Positions 44,535 to 53,097 of a stretch of 64,000 nt of DNA are shown here, piece by piece (the first letter of the stretch is position 1; each line of letters starts with the position of its first letter). This DNA is from an uncultured Clostridia bacterium (GTDB lineage: Bacteria > Bacillota > Clostridia > Christensenellales > CAG-138): NCBI GenBank assembly GCA_944366945.1, contig CALVWJ010000002.1, positions 125,269-189,268 of the forward strand, read 5' to 3'. Below the pieces are notes generated by a model, which saw only the letters and a list, made by a program, of their open reading frames with translations, was not told the DNA's origin and ran no database searches. Both the position numbers and the translations under genes were made by a program.

Positions 44535-44580
44535 CGGCTTTGCCGCCAGGTCGCGGCAAAGCCGTTTTCGTTTTTTGTTT
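44535..44580 (+). terminator. Terminator of purA-purB
   Basis: CGGCTTTGCCGC / GCGGCAAAGCCG stem followed by TTTTCGTTTTTTGTTTT. Confidence 0.9.
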
Positions 44581-44652
44581 TATATGGGCAATCCCGTTTG
44601 CACTGCTCTCATATCTTGCATATCCGCCCTTTTTTAAATGGCCTGTTTTTGG

Positions 44653-44658
44653 TATAAT
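44653..44658 (+). promoter_or_regulatory. -10 element upstream of the giant multidomain gene
   Basis: Perfect TATAAT 37 bp before the ATG at 44696; the -35 region is T-rich without a good match. Confidence 0.45.
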
Positions 44659-44695
44659 GTGTTTAATGATACTTTTCTAACGCTGGGGGATTGGC

Positions 44696-47600
44696 ATGAA
44701 CGATTTGCAGGGATATTATAAGCCGCTTTTCGACACGCTTTATGGGCGCTATGCTGCGCACGCAGGACTTTCCCGGCGTACGCTCCGGGAGGCTCTTGGC
44801 GCTGCATCCTTCCCTTCCGCGCTCTATCATCGCGATCCAAATGCGCGCGCTGGGGCGGAAGAGGTGCTCGCACTTTGCAAGCCCGTGATGGATGCGTTTG
44901 CGCCTGCACCGGTGGGAGGCTGGTTGCCCTATATCTATGCGTTCCTTGCGGATAAGCTGTTCCCGGATGCGGATTTTACTCCCCCAGTGCAGCCGGCCAA
45001 GCAGGCGATCGAATTCTTCCTTACGGTGTTTTCCTGGCTGCTTGCGCGAGAGCAGGCGCATTGCCCATTTGATCCTCTAACGGATATCCTTCAGCTTTCC
45101 CAGCAAGAACAGGCTGAAAGTGCTATTGCGCCGGAATATGCCACGTTTTGCGGCGCGGTGCGTGAATCCTGCTTTCCCGCGCTCATGCGCATCGGGCGCG
45201 ACATCATGCCGTTTGATCCGGCTTCCCACACCATTGGCGTGCACAATGTGGCGGTCCACATGGCGCGTTTGGCGGCAAAAGCGGGGCTTCCCGTCGACCT
45301 TGCGCTTGTAAGCGCGGCTTCGCTCAGCCACGATATCGGCAAATTCGGCTGCCGTGGCAAGGATGCGCGGCGCGTTCCTTATCTGCACTATTATTATACT
45401 TGGGATTGGCTTACGCGTGGCGGCATGCCGGCCATCGCCCATATCGCCGCCAACCATTCTACCTGGGATCTTGAATTTGAAAACCTTCAGCTGGAATCGC
45501 TGCTCTTAATTTACGCGGATTTCCGCGTGCGCGGCATGCGCGATAAAACCGGAAAAGAGCGCGTTGCAATCTATTCCCTTGCGGAAGCCTATGACGTGAT
45601 CTTCGGCAAGCTTGCCGATATGACGGAGGAAAAAAGCCGGCGATATCGCACGGTATACGCAAAGCTGCGCGATTTTGAGCGTTTCCTTGAAAGCTGCGGT
45701 ATCTCTTCGGACATTTCAGAAGAAGCGCTCCTAATTCCGCCTCGTGTGGATCCTGCGCTCCTTACACCGAAAGAAAACGCCGCTTCCATCACAAACCTCA
45801 CGTTCCGGAACAATGTCCTTCTTATGCAGATGCTCGGCGGGAGCGCTTCCTTTGCGGAGCTGCTTGAGCAGGCGCGCAGCGAAAAAAACCTGCACCGTAT
45901 TCGCACCTATTTGCAGCTTTTTGAAGAATACAGCACCTATATGACGCGGGAGCATAAGCTTCACCTGCTCGCTTTCCTATATGAACTGCTCATGCACCGC
46001 GAAGGCGATGTGCGGCGCAATGCGGGGCGCATTTTAGGCCAGGTCCTCGCTAACAGTGGCCCACGTTACCGCAAAGAACTGCCAGAAGGCGCGCCATCCA
46101 CCGCTATGGCGCCTGCCATGATGGCACTGCTGCAGGAATCCACTGGCCTCTGGGAACATTACGTTGAGCTTTGCCTGCACCCGGATCATAAGATCTCGCT
46201 TAAACACGCCCAGCGCATTTCCAATTCGCTTAAAACGGTTGCAGAGAGCCTTTTCCGCTGCGTAGACCCTTCGGAAGCGCGGCACTATCTGCTGCCGATT
46301 TACCGTTTGGCTCTCTCCGCTGAAGGCAACGACCGTTTCGTTTTGGTAGACACGCTCTCCCACATTCCATTTTCCCTGTTTGAAGAAAGCGAGCTTGTTT
46401 CCCTGCTCTCAGTATTGCAAGGTGCCCTCGCTGCGTCAGAAGCGCGGCTGCAAATCGGCGCGTTACGCTGCCTTCTCAAGTATTCTGCCTTCCCTGCACT
46501 ACGCACGCAAGCGGCGGAGGCCCTCTCTGCGCTGCCGGATGCGCCGGAAGCCGCAGTCGCATATCTTTGCGGGCATGTGCGGGCCGTGCTCTGCTCCGGT
46601 GCGCCAGAACCCCCCGCATTGGATATTTCCGAACTTTATCTCAGCAATCTTAAAAACGCTGTGCACTGGACCGTTAAGCTTGTGCAGATTGATGCGCTTT
46701 CGGCGCATGCTGCGGCGAGCCGTGCGGATGCTTTCCACATCGCCATGCACCTCTCCAATCTGCTTTGCGTGAGCGAGCATTTGCCCGTCCGCGAGCATGC
46801 GGGCAAATGCCTTGTGCACATTGCAAAATACCTCTCCGTAGATCAATGCAACGAAATTGTGATTGACTTGCTCCGCGAGCTGGAAACCGGCCAGAGCGAG
46901 GTTGCGCGTTTTATCTCCCCCTGCGTCGGGCGCTTGATCTGCCGCCTTCCTCAAAAGGAATTCGATGAATGCATCGATATGCTGGAAACGCTTTTGCGCA
47001 GCGCAAACGAACAGGCATCCTGCGCCGCCATCCGCACCTTCAGCGTCATTCTTTATACCGTTGCCATCGATGCCGGAAACGCTTTTGACCCCAAGGATGC
47101 AGAGCGCATCCTCGGCCTGCTTCTTACCGGCGTTGCGCATTATGACGAAACCATCCATTCCACAGCGCTTGGCGTTTTATGCCGCGATTTCTTTTATAAC
47201 CACTATGTGCCGCTTGCTGCACGGCGCGCCTGTTTTCCAGGCGTAGTAAAAAAGCTGCGCACGCTTCTGGCCGAGCCACGGCAAGGGCGGCTCGTTTTTT
47301 ACAATCAAGCCGCAATGCTGAACCACCTTTACCGCTTTATGACCGAATGCGAAATCACCTTCGGCCCATTTGAATACCCTGCGTTGCGCCCGGTTGCGTT
47401 TTTCCCGGGCACCTTTGACCCCTTCTCTTCTGGGCATAAGCGCATTGTGCGCGAGATCCGCGCGCGCGGATTTGAGGTATATCTTGCAGTAGATGAGTTT
47501 TCCTGGAGCAAGCGCACGCTCCCCCGGCTGCTCCGCAGGCAGATCGTAAGTATGTCCGTGGCAGATTATGCCGACGTTTTTCTTTTCCCGGATGACATAC

Positions 47601-49438
47601 CCGTGAACATCGCCGTGCCGGATGACCTCGCGCGCCTTGCCTCCCTGTTTCCCAAGCGGGAGCTTTACCTCGTTGCAGGGAGCGATGTGATCCGCAATGC
47701 TTCGGCGTACCGGGCTGGCATCCACGGAGGCGCCGCTTATTACAACCATATCGTGTTCGTGCGGGACGAAAGCGCAGAAAGCGTCGCTGCCCACCCACTT
47801 TCGGACGTAATCCGCGGAAAGCTGATCCAGCTTTCCCTTCCCGCCTATTATGAAAGCGTAAGCTCCTCCCGTATCCGGGAATATATCGATAAGAACCTTG
47901 ATATTTCCATGCTGCTCGATCCTGTTGTGCAGGAATTCATCTATGCAAAGGGACTATACCTGCGTTCCCCGCAGCTCAAGCATATCCTTACCCTGCGCGA
48001 GCTCTCCTTTGAAAGCTGGCGTCCAGGAGATCCTTCCACAGGTTCTGCAGAGCTTGACGCACGCCTTTGCGCCATGCAGCGCCCCCGCGCCGCCCTGCTG
48101 CGGCGCCGCGGAGAAGCTTGCCCGCTCGGCTACGCGCTTGGGCGCACGCTCTATGTTTCCGAACTCTATGCAGCACTGCAAAACCGCGCCGCCGCAGAAG
48201 CCGTCCGCATGGAAGCATCTGGGCGCATGCTTTTAATTGAAGCGGTCGCTCTGGAAGGCGACCCATTGCCCGAAGGGCTCCTGCTGCTTGCTACAGAATT
48301 GCTTGCGCGCGCGCTTTCCGAGGATTATACCTGCGCGCTCTATATTTGCAGGGAAAACGACCCGCTGCGCCCAACGCTGGAGCAAATGGGTTTCTGCCCT
48401 GTTCCGGGCCACATGGATGTTCTCATCGTGGACATGCGCGCGCCTCTCGTGCTGATCCAGGATGCGCTTGAGCGCATCAAGCCGCCGCTACATGATGATG
48501 AAGCCGTTCGCAAAGTAATATCCGAAGCCCGCCCGGCATTGCGCCGCGCAATCGCGGCCATGTTCCCAGGCACGCTTCTGCTCTGCTTCCATACGGAGCT
48601 GCTCAACGAGGCGCTTGTGCATAGGGTGCGCTGCGCGGCGGGCGTGGAGCATCTTGCGCCCGGGGAAGGACTTGGTGCAGATATGTGCGTGCCCTATGGC
48701 AAAATCCTCTCCGGCGAGGTTGTTCCCAATGTAGTGACAAAAACGTTGCACGCGGATAAAGTGTTCGATAGCGGGATCACGCGCTTTACCATCACGGAAT
48801 ATCCTGGCTATTCCTCGCTTTCCAACCAGATACGCACGCTCAAATCCTTTCGCCGCCCGGTACTTCTGGTGGATGACCTTCTGCACAACGGTTATCGGCT
48901 CGAGATGCTCGACCCAATCTTCCGGCAGGAAAACGTGGAGATTCGCCGTATTATCGTGGGCATCCTTTCCGGCCGTGGAAAAGACTTGATGGATTTGCAG
49001 CAGCGCGATGTAGACTGCGAATATTTCATCCCCAACCTGCGGTACTGGTTCACGGAAAGCCTGCAATACCCATTCCTTGGGGGCGACAGCGTGCAGACGG
49101 ACCGCCGTCCTGGAGCGCTTTTGCCTTCGATCAATCTCATTTTCCCCTACACCTGCCCGCGCTTCCTACACGGCGTTTCGGAAAACGCGCTGCGCCTCTT
49201 CTCCCGCGTTTCGTTGGAGAATGCACAGGCGATCCTCAGCGTTCTTGAGCAGCGGCATCAAGCGCTTCTGAATACTTCCCTTACGCTCAAGCGCCTTGCA
49301 GAAGCGCTTTATCGTCCGCGCCTGCCCGACAAGGGGAACCATCTCCAATACGATCCCGGCGCTTTTGCCTCTGCCTGCCTCGCGGATGACATCGCTCTTT
49401 TTCACCGCTTAGGCCGCTCGCAGGAGCGGGAGCCTTAA
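44696..49438 (+). CDS. Giant multidomain HD / helical-repeat / nucleotidyltransferase / GNAT-like / PRTase protein
   Basis: A 1580-residue cytoplasmic protein of unknown function, with five recognisable parts. (1) ~175-330: HD phosphohydrolase with His183, SHDIGKFG (His212, Asp213) and His254. (2) ~390-890: leucine-rich helical HEAT-like repeats. (3) ~900-1085: NadD/cytidylyltransferase-like domain with GTFDPFSSGH at 905-914 (a Ser where HxGH has its first His) and SSSRIR near 1056. (4) ~1120-1255: GNAT-like fold (LLIEAVALEGDPLPEGLLLLA, MGFCPV). (5) ~1290-1500: phosphoribosyltransferase-like domain with VDDLLHNG at 1392-1399, lacking the usual Thr/Ser. GGGGGA precedes the ATG. Two further genes follow in tight coupling. 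Confidence 0.8.
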   Translation: MNDLQGYYKPLFDTLYGRYAAHAGLSRRTLREALGAASFPSALYHRDPNARAGAEEVLALCKPVMDAFAPAPVGGWLPYIYAFLADKLFPDADFTPPVQPAKQAIEFFLTVFSWLLAREQAHCPFDPLTDILQLSQQEQAESAIAPEYATFCGAVRESCFPALMRIGRDIMPFDPASHTIGVHNVAVHMARLAAKAGLPVDLALVSAASLSHDIGKFGCRGKDARRVPYLHYYYTWDWLTRGGMPAIAHIAANHSTWDLEFENLQLESLLLIYADFRVRGMRDKTGKERVAIYSLAEAYDVIFGKLADMTEEKSRRYRTVYAKLRDFERFLESCGISSDISEEALLIPPRVDPALLTPKENAASITNLTFRNNVLLMQMLGGSASFAELLEQARSEKNLHRIRTYLQLFEEYSTYMTREHKLHLLAFLYELLMHREGDVRRNAGRILGQVLANSGPRYRKELPEGAPSTAMAPAMMALLQESTGLWEHYVELCLHPDHKISLKHAQRISNSLKTVAESLFRCVDPSEARHYLLPIYRLALSAEGNDRFVLVDTLSHIPFSLFEESELVSLLSVLQGALAASEARLQIGALRCLLKYSAFPALRTQAAEALSALPDAPEAAVAYLCGHVRAVLCSGAPEPPALDISELYLSNLKNAVHWTVKLVQIDALSAHAAASRADAFHIAMHLSNLLCVSEHLPVREHAGKCLVHIAKYLSVDQCNEIVIDLLRELETGQSEVARFISPCVGRLICRLPQKEFDECIDMLETLLRSANEQASCAAIRTFSVILYTVAIDAGNAFDPKDAERILGLLLTGVAHYDETIHSTALGVLCRDFFYNHYVPLAARRACFPGVVKKLRTLLAEPRQGRLVFYNQAAMLNHLYRFMTECEITFGPFEYPALRPVAFFPGTFDPFSSGHKRIVREIRARGFEVYLAVDEFSWSKRTLPRLLRRQIVSMSVADYADVFLFPDDIPVNIAVPDDLARLASLFPKRELYLVAGSDVIRNASAYRAGIHGGAAYYNHIVFVRDESAESVAAHPLSDVIRGKLIQLSLPAYYESVSSSRIREYIDKNLDISMLLDPVVQEFIYAKGLYLRSPQLKHILTLRELSFESWRPGDPSTGSAELDARLCAMQRPRAALLRRRGEACPLGYALGRTLYVSELYAALQNRAAAEAVRMEASGRMLLIEAVALEGDPLPEGLLLLATELLARALSEDYTCALYICRENDPLRPTLEQMGFCPVPGHMDVLIVDMRAPLVLIQDALERIKPPLHDDEAVRKVISEARPALRRAIAAMFPGTLLLCFHTELLNEALVHRVRCAAGVEHLAPGEGLGADMCVPYGKILSGEVVPNVVTKTLHADKVFDSGITRFTITEYPGYSSLSNQIRTLKSFRRPVLLVDDLLHNGYRLEMLDPIFRQENVEIRRIIVGILSGRGKDLMDLQQRDVDCEYFIPNLRYWFTESLQYPFLGGDSVQTDRRPGALLPSINLIFPYTCPRFLHGVSENALRLFSRVSLENAQAILSVLEQRHQALLNTSLTLKRLAEALYRPRLPDKGNHLQYDPGAFASACLADDIALFHRLGRSQEREP

Positions 49439-49457
49439 CGCAGAAAGGAGGAATCCC

Positions 49458-50705
49458 ATGCACGAATATTACGCCTATGAAGGGGCATGCTTGTACCCGT
49501 TTGGCGCGGGTTGCCGCCTTCCGAAAGAGGCCGTTCCCGTAGAGCATCCCTTTTCGCCCCTTGTGATCCTGTTTGCGCGCGGTGGGCGCGTGGGCAGAGG
49601 GATTTTCGCGATTCAATCTGAAGCTGAGCTATTCGAGCCAGAAGTCCCCTCGGTGCTGCTTCAGCCGGTTTCCATGTCCCAGGCATTGCCATGCCTTCCA
49701 GAACCAGTGCGGGCTATCCTTCAGCAGGAGGGCGCATGTGCGCTTAACACGGCATTTTCTCGCTGCTATGCTGTGCTGAAGCGTTTCTTGAACCCGCCCA
49801 AACGCCCGCGCATCGTTCTTGTTGGCCTTGGGGATGTAGGCGGAACAGTGCTCATTGGCTTGAAGCTTCTTGGCACGGAGCTCGATTCCATCGGCATATT
49901 CGATCCAAACGAGGCGCAGTGCGCACGCTATGAAATGGAGCTCAACCAGGTGCTCCCTCCTGCTGATATTCCGCTTCCACCGGTGTATCGATGCAACGAA
50001 TCTGCCCTGTTTGATTGCGATGCGCTTCTTTTTACCGCTTCACGCGGCGTACCACCGCTGACGGAAAAAACCGGCGATGTGCGCATGGTGCAGTTTGAAG
50101 CAAACCGCGCCATGCTTTCCCATTATGCAAAAAAAGCCCGAGATTGCGGGTTTTCCGGTTTGTTTGCGCAGATCTCCGATCCGGTCGATCCGCTTGCGCG
50201 CGCTGTTTTTCTGGATAGCAATCAAGATGAACGCGGCAATTTTGACCGCAACGGTCTTCTGCCAGAGCAGGTGCAGGGATACGGCCTTGGCGTGATGCAC
50301 GCCCGCGCGCAGTATTACGCCAAAAAGGCAGGGCTTGATGCAGACGCCATCCGCGCATATGGTCCGCACGGCACAGGGCTGATCGTTGCCAATGCGCCCG
50401 GTGCAGAATATGACGATGCTCTCTCCAAAACGTTGACCGAGCAGGCCGCTACAGCCAATTTACGCGTGCGCGAACTCGGGTTCAAGCCATACCTTGCGCC
50501 GGGCCTTTCCTCCGCATGCGTGAGCGTGCTCAAAACATTGCGCGGCGAATGGCATGACGGTGCAGTACCCATGGGAGGCGCATATTTCGGCTGCCGCTCC
50601 CGTTTTACCCCAAATGGGCCAATGCTATGGCGTGAGCCTATTTTGCCGGCGCTTGCCGCGCGCCTTGATGCAGCACATTCTACATTAAAGGAGTTTTTGC
50701 CATGA
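49458..50705 (+). CDS. Malate/lactate dehydrogenase-like protein
   Basis: A 415-residue protein whose residues ~117-390 resemble the LDH/MDH superfamily. It has VGLGDVGG (122-129), Asp149 at the end of strand 2 (NAD preference), an Arg in TASRGVPP near the substrate loop, SDPVDPLA (the NPVD strand) and GPHG with the likely catalytic His304. The first ~110 residues are an unassigned extension. AAAGGAGG lies before the ATG, 19 bp after the giant gene, and the last codons overlap the next gene by 4 nt. Its substrate is unknown; the substrate loop differs from true LDH or MDH. Confidence 0.75.
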   Translation: MHEYYAYEGACLYPFGAGCRLPKEAVPVEHPFSPLVILFARGGRVGRGIFAIQSEAELFEPEVPSVLLQPVSMSQALPCLPEPVRAILQQEGACALNTAFSRCYAVLKRFLNPPKRPRIVLVGLGDVGGTVLIGLKLLGTELDSIGIFDPNEAQCARYEMELNQVLPPADIPLPPVYRCNESALFDCDALLFTASRGVPPLTEKTGDVRMVQFEANRAMLSHYAKKARDCGFSGLFAQISDPVDPLARAVFLDSNQDERGNFDRNGLLPEQVQGYGLGVMHARAQYYAKKAGLDADAIRAYGPHGTGLIVANAPGAEYDDALSKTLTEQAATANLRVRELGFKPYLAPGLSSACVSVLKTLRGEWHDGAVPMGGAYFGCRSRFTPNGPMLWREPILPALAARLDAAHSTLKEFLP

Positions 50706-51778
50706 TCCAAAGGGCACCGCTTCTCGTTCTGCGCGCAGGGCGCAGCAAGCGTTTGGATGCCGTGCTTGCACAGGCGCTAGCAGGCATTCCCTGCGAAGAG
50801 GTCTATCTTGGGAAGGCCCATATTCCACAGCTTTCCGAACGCCGGGTTCTATTTGCACTCTCCTTAGGGGAATACGGTCTGGACATGGATATTTGCACGC
50901 TGCTCATACATCTTCGGCGCAATGTTTCGGCTATGGAAGGTTCAGCCGCAGTGATGCTCATCGATGGCGAAGGTGAACTTTATACAAAGCAGCTCGCGCG
51001 CATGCTTGCGCATGCCGCAAACGCAGCAGGATGCACATTTCCGGGAAAGCCACTTGTGGAAGGTACAGGGTCGCTCTCCAACCTTCATGTCACGGCAAAG
51101 CGCCTTGGTGTTACGCCCGAACAGGCTTACCCTCTGCTGGCACGTGCACTCGTCGAGCGCCTGCTTGCTTTCCAGCCGCCACATTTCGCACGCCCGCATA
51201 TCTTACTGCTGCATGCATCCGCGCACGCAACTTCCAACACGCTTGCACTGGGAGCTGCTGTCTGCGACCATTTGCGCGACGCATGCGATATGCAGGAAAT
51301 TTCCCTGCAAAACGGAGAAATCCATGACTGCCGCGGCTGTTCCTATAAGACTTGTTCCCATTTTGCGCAGACAAACGAATGCTTTTATGGCGGCAGCATT
51401 GTAAAGGATGTGTTCCCGGCATTGATGGAGGCAAATGCGCTTTTCCTGCTTTGCCCAAATTACAATGACTCCGTCAGCGCCAATATTATGGCCTTCATCA
51501 ACCGTCTAACCGCACTGCTTGTAAACAATTCGCTTTATGATAAATATCTGTATGCCATTGTGGTTTCAGGCTACAGTGGAAGCGACCTCGTAGCGCAGCA
51601 GGTACTCGGGGCGCTCTGCTTAAACAAAACGCTTATGCTCCCTCCACGCTTCTGCCTTGCGGAAACCGCTAACGATCCGGGAAGCGCCATGCGTGTGCCC
51701 GGCGTGCAGGCGCGCATTAACGCGTTTGCACATGGCATACGCGAACAGTTGCTGGGATCACAAGCCGTTGCGCTTTGA
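50702..51778 (+). CDS. Flavodoxin-fold NAD(P)H oxidoreductase-like protein with four cysteines
   Basis: A 358-residue protein. The C-terminal half (~163-345) is a flavodoxin-like FMN domain: LLLHASAHATSNT is the phosphate loop, CPNYNDSVSANIMAFINRL the segment after strand 3. It contains the cluster Cys210-x2-Cys213-x4-Cys218-x8-Cys227, as in iron-sulfur flavoproteins and related reductases. The first ~160 residues may be a second, degenerate flavodoxin-like unit. The start overlaps the previous stop (ATGA). The 3' end overlaps the convergent phosphatase gene by 62 bp. Confidence 0.72.
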   Translation: MIQRAPLLVLRAGRSKRLDAVLAQALAGIPCEEVYLGKAHIPQLSERRVLFALSLGEYGLDMDICTLLIHLRRNVSAMEGSAAVMLIDGEGELYTKQLARMLAHAANAAGCTFPGKPLVEGTGSLSNLHVTAKRLGVTPEQAYPLLARALVERLLAFQPPHFARPHILLLHASAHATSNTLALGAAVCDHLRDACDMQEISLQNGEIHDCRGCSYKTCSHFAQTNECFYGGSIVKDVFPALMEANALFLLCPNYNDSVSANIMAFINRLTALLVNNSLYDKYLYAIVVSGYSGSDLVAQQVLGALCLNKTLMLPPRFCLAETANDPGSAMRVPGVQARINAFAHGIREQLLGSQAVAL

Positions 51779-52229
51779 GGCGTTTGAGCAGCGCCGTACA
51801 CCCTTCGCATATATCTGCAAAGGCCGCGTTGAAATCGCCCGTATACCAAGGGTCAGCAATATCGCGCGGATTTGCTGCAAAATCCAGCAAACGGCACATT
51901 TTCCCGCATGGGTCTCCACCTGCAATGCGGCGCATATTAGCCACATTCATCCGATCCATGCCGATCAGATAATCATAAGCGTCATAATCGCATTTGCACA
52001 TCTGCCGCGCGCGTTTCTCTGCGCAATCAATCCCGTGTGCATGCAGGATCGCTGCTGCCCGCGGATCCACAGGGTTTCCAAGCTCTTCCTCGCTCGTTGC
52101 AGCAGACGCTACAATGACAGTGTCCTCAAGCCCAAGTTCTTTTGCCTTTTCTCGCAAAATAAACTCGGCCATGGGCGAGCGGCAGATATTGCCGTGACAT
52201 ACAAAAAGGATTCGAATTTGTTTTTCCAT
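51717..52229 (-). CDS. Low-molecular-weight protein tyrosine phosphatase
   Basis: A 170-residue phosphatase. The active-site loop VCHGNICRSP (Cys-x5-Arg) lies at residues 9-18 and the general acid Asp in DPWYTGDF near 125, both typical. LMW-PTPs dephosphorylate tyrosine (or arginine) on proteins, often acting on capsule kinases. The start at 52229 (MEKQIRILFVCHGN) is chosen because it begins the domain; the longer frame is unsupported. It lies 49 bp after the small gene at 52279-52533 and shares its promoter. Its 3' end overlaps the flavodoxin gene tail-to-tail. Confidence 0.92.
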   Translation of the reverse strand: MEKQIRILFVCHGNICRSPMAEFILREKAKELGLEDTVIVASAATSEEELGNPVDPRAAAILHAHGIDCAEKRARQMCKCDYDAYDYLIGMDRMNVANMRRIAGGDPCGKMCRLLDFAANPRDIADPWYTGDFNAAFADICEGCTALLKRLKAQRLVIPATVRVCHVQTR

Positions 52230-52278
52230 CTTTGTTTTCCGTTTAGGGGCTCCCAGCCCATTTTCATGCTTTGCGGTT

Positions 52279-52533
52279 TTAGGTAATCCCTGCCCTCCGA
52301 AACAAAGAGAGCAAGTTTGCGTTGAGCAAGCGCTTGCCTGTGAGCTCGCGTGCCTGGCACGTTTTTTCTTTCCCCGCAAGCCGCAGCGCACTAAGTTTTG
52401 CCCCTGCATCCTCCTGTTCCGCTACAATCGTTTCATACAGTGTTTCAAATGTGCCCAGGCGCTGGATCGCTTCCTGCAGATCGCCCGAAAGCCTATAGCA
52501 GCCCGATTCGTCTTGATACGTTAGGCGCTCCAT
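52279..52533 (-). CDS. Small helical protein of unknown function
   Basis: An 84-residue protein beginning MERLTYQDESGCY, similar at its start to small phage- and plasmid-like proteins with an ERLTxxDE opening. The middle is helical (EAIQRLGTFETLYETIVAEQEDAGAK). GGGGGGAGAAGG precedes the ATG at 52533. It is co-transcribed with the tyrosine phosphatase. No family can be assigned. Confidence 0.55.
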   Translation of the reverse strand: MERLTYQDESGCYRLSGDLQEAIQRLGTFETLYETIVAEQEDAGAKLSALRLAGKEKTCQARELTGKRLLNANLLSLFRRAGIT

Positions 52534-52565
52534 CCTTCTCCCCCCGAAATCCACATTTGCTTGTT

Positions 52566-52595
52566 ACTATATCACAGCATATGCTTTTCACGCAA
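52566..52595 (-). promoter_or_regulatory. Promoter of the small protein/tyrosine phosphatase operon
   Basis: Minus-strand TTGCGT, 18-nt spacer, TATAGT. Confidence 0.6.
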
Positions 52596-52968
52596 GCATG
52601 CTTTTACATCCTTTATTGTCTCTGTTCTACGCCTCAAAAATGCAAAATGCGTATGAACGCCTGCATCCCTGTTGCGTGGCTGTATTGTTTCCTATTTGCA
52701 TTTGTTTCCGCTTCTAGTTTTATTTTTTAACAGCCGTTCTTGTAAAATGCAGCATGCTCAGATGGACCTTAAAGCACGGATTCCCGGCTAAATCGGTTTG
52801 GCTTTTACATCCGCAATCCAGCACCCTGCCTCCCGCCATTGGGTTGTAACGGTTTCTCAATTTCAGTGAGCAGGTTCTAACGTTTACAGCCCAATGTCAC
52901 TTTTGCATTGGAACCGCAACACGCGTGGAATTCTTCCCTCCGCGATCCACCGCAACACAACGTTTTGC
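52596..52968. other. Intergenic region without recognisable gene
   Basis: About 370 bp between two divergent transcription units. No protein-like reading frame on either strand and no clear RNA structure. Confidence 0.5.
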
Positions 52969-52997
52969 TTGTTATTCCGATAAAAATGAGATAAAAT
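52969..52997 (+). promoter_or_regulatory. Promoter of the serine-palmitoyltransferase-like gene
   Basis: TTGTTA, 17-nt spacer, TAAAAT. The ~95-nt leader holds a hairpin, GCTTGGC/GCCAAGC, at 53016-53037, ahead of a run of pyrimidines. Confidence 0.6.
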
Positions 52998-53097
52998 TTG
53001 TTCATATCATAATAAGCTTGGCAATTCTTCGCCAAGCGTCTTTCCTTTTGCCGCAGGTGCGGTAATTGGCATACCATTTGGAGGTAATTGAAATCAT

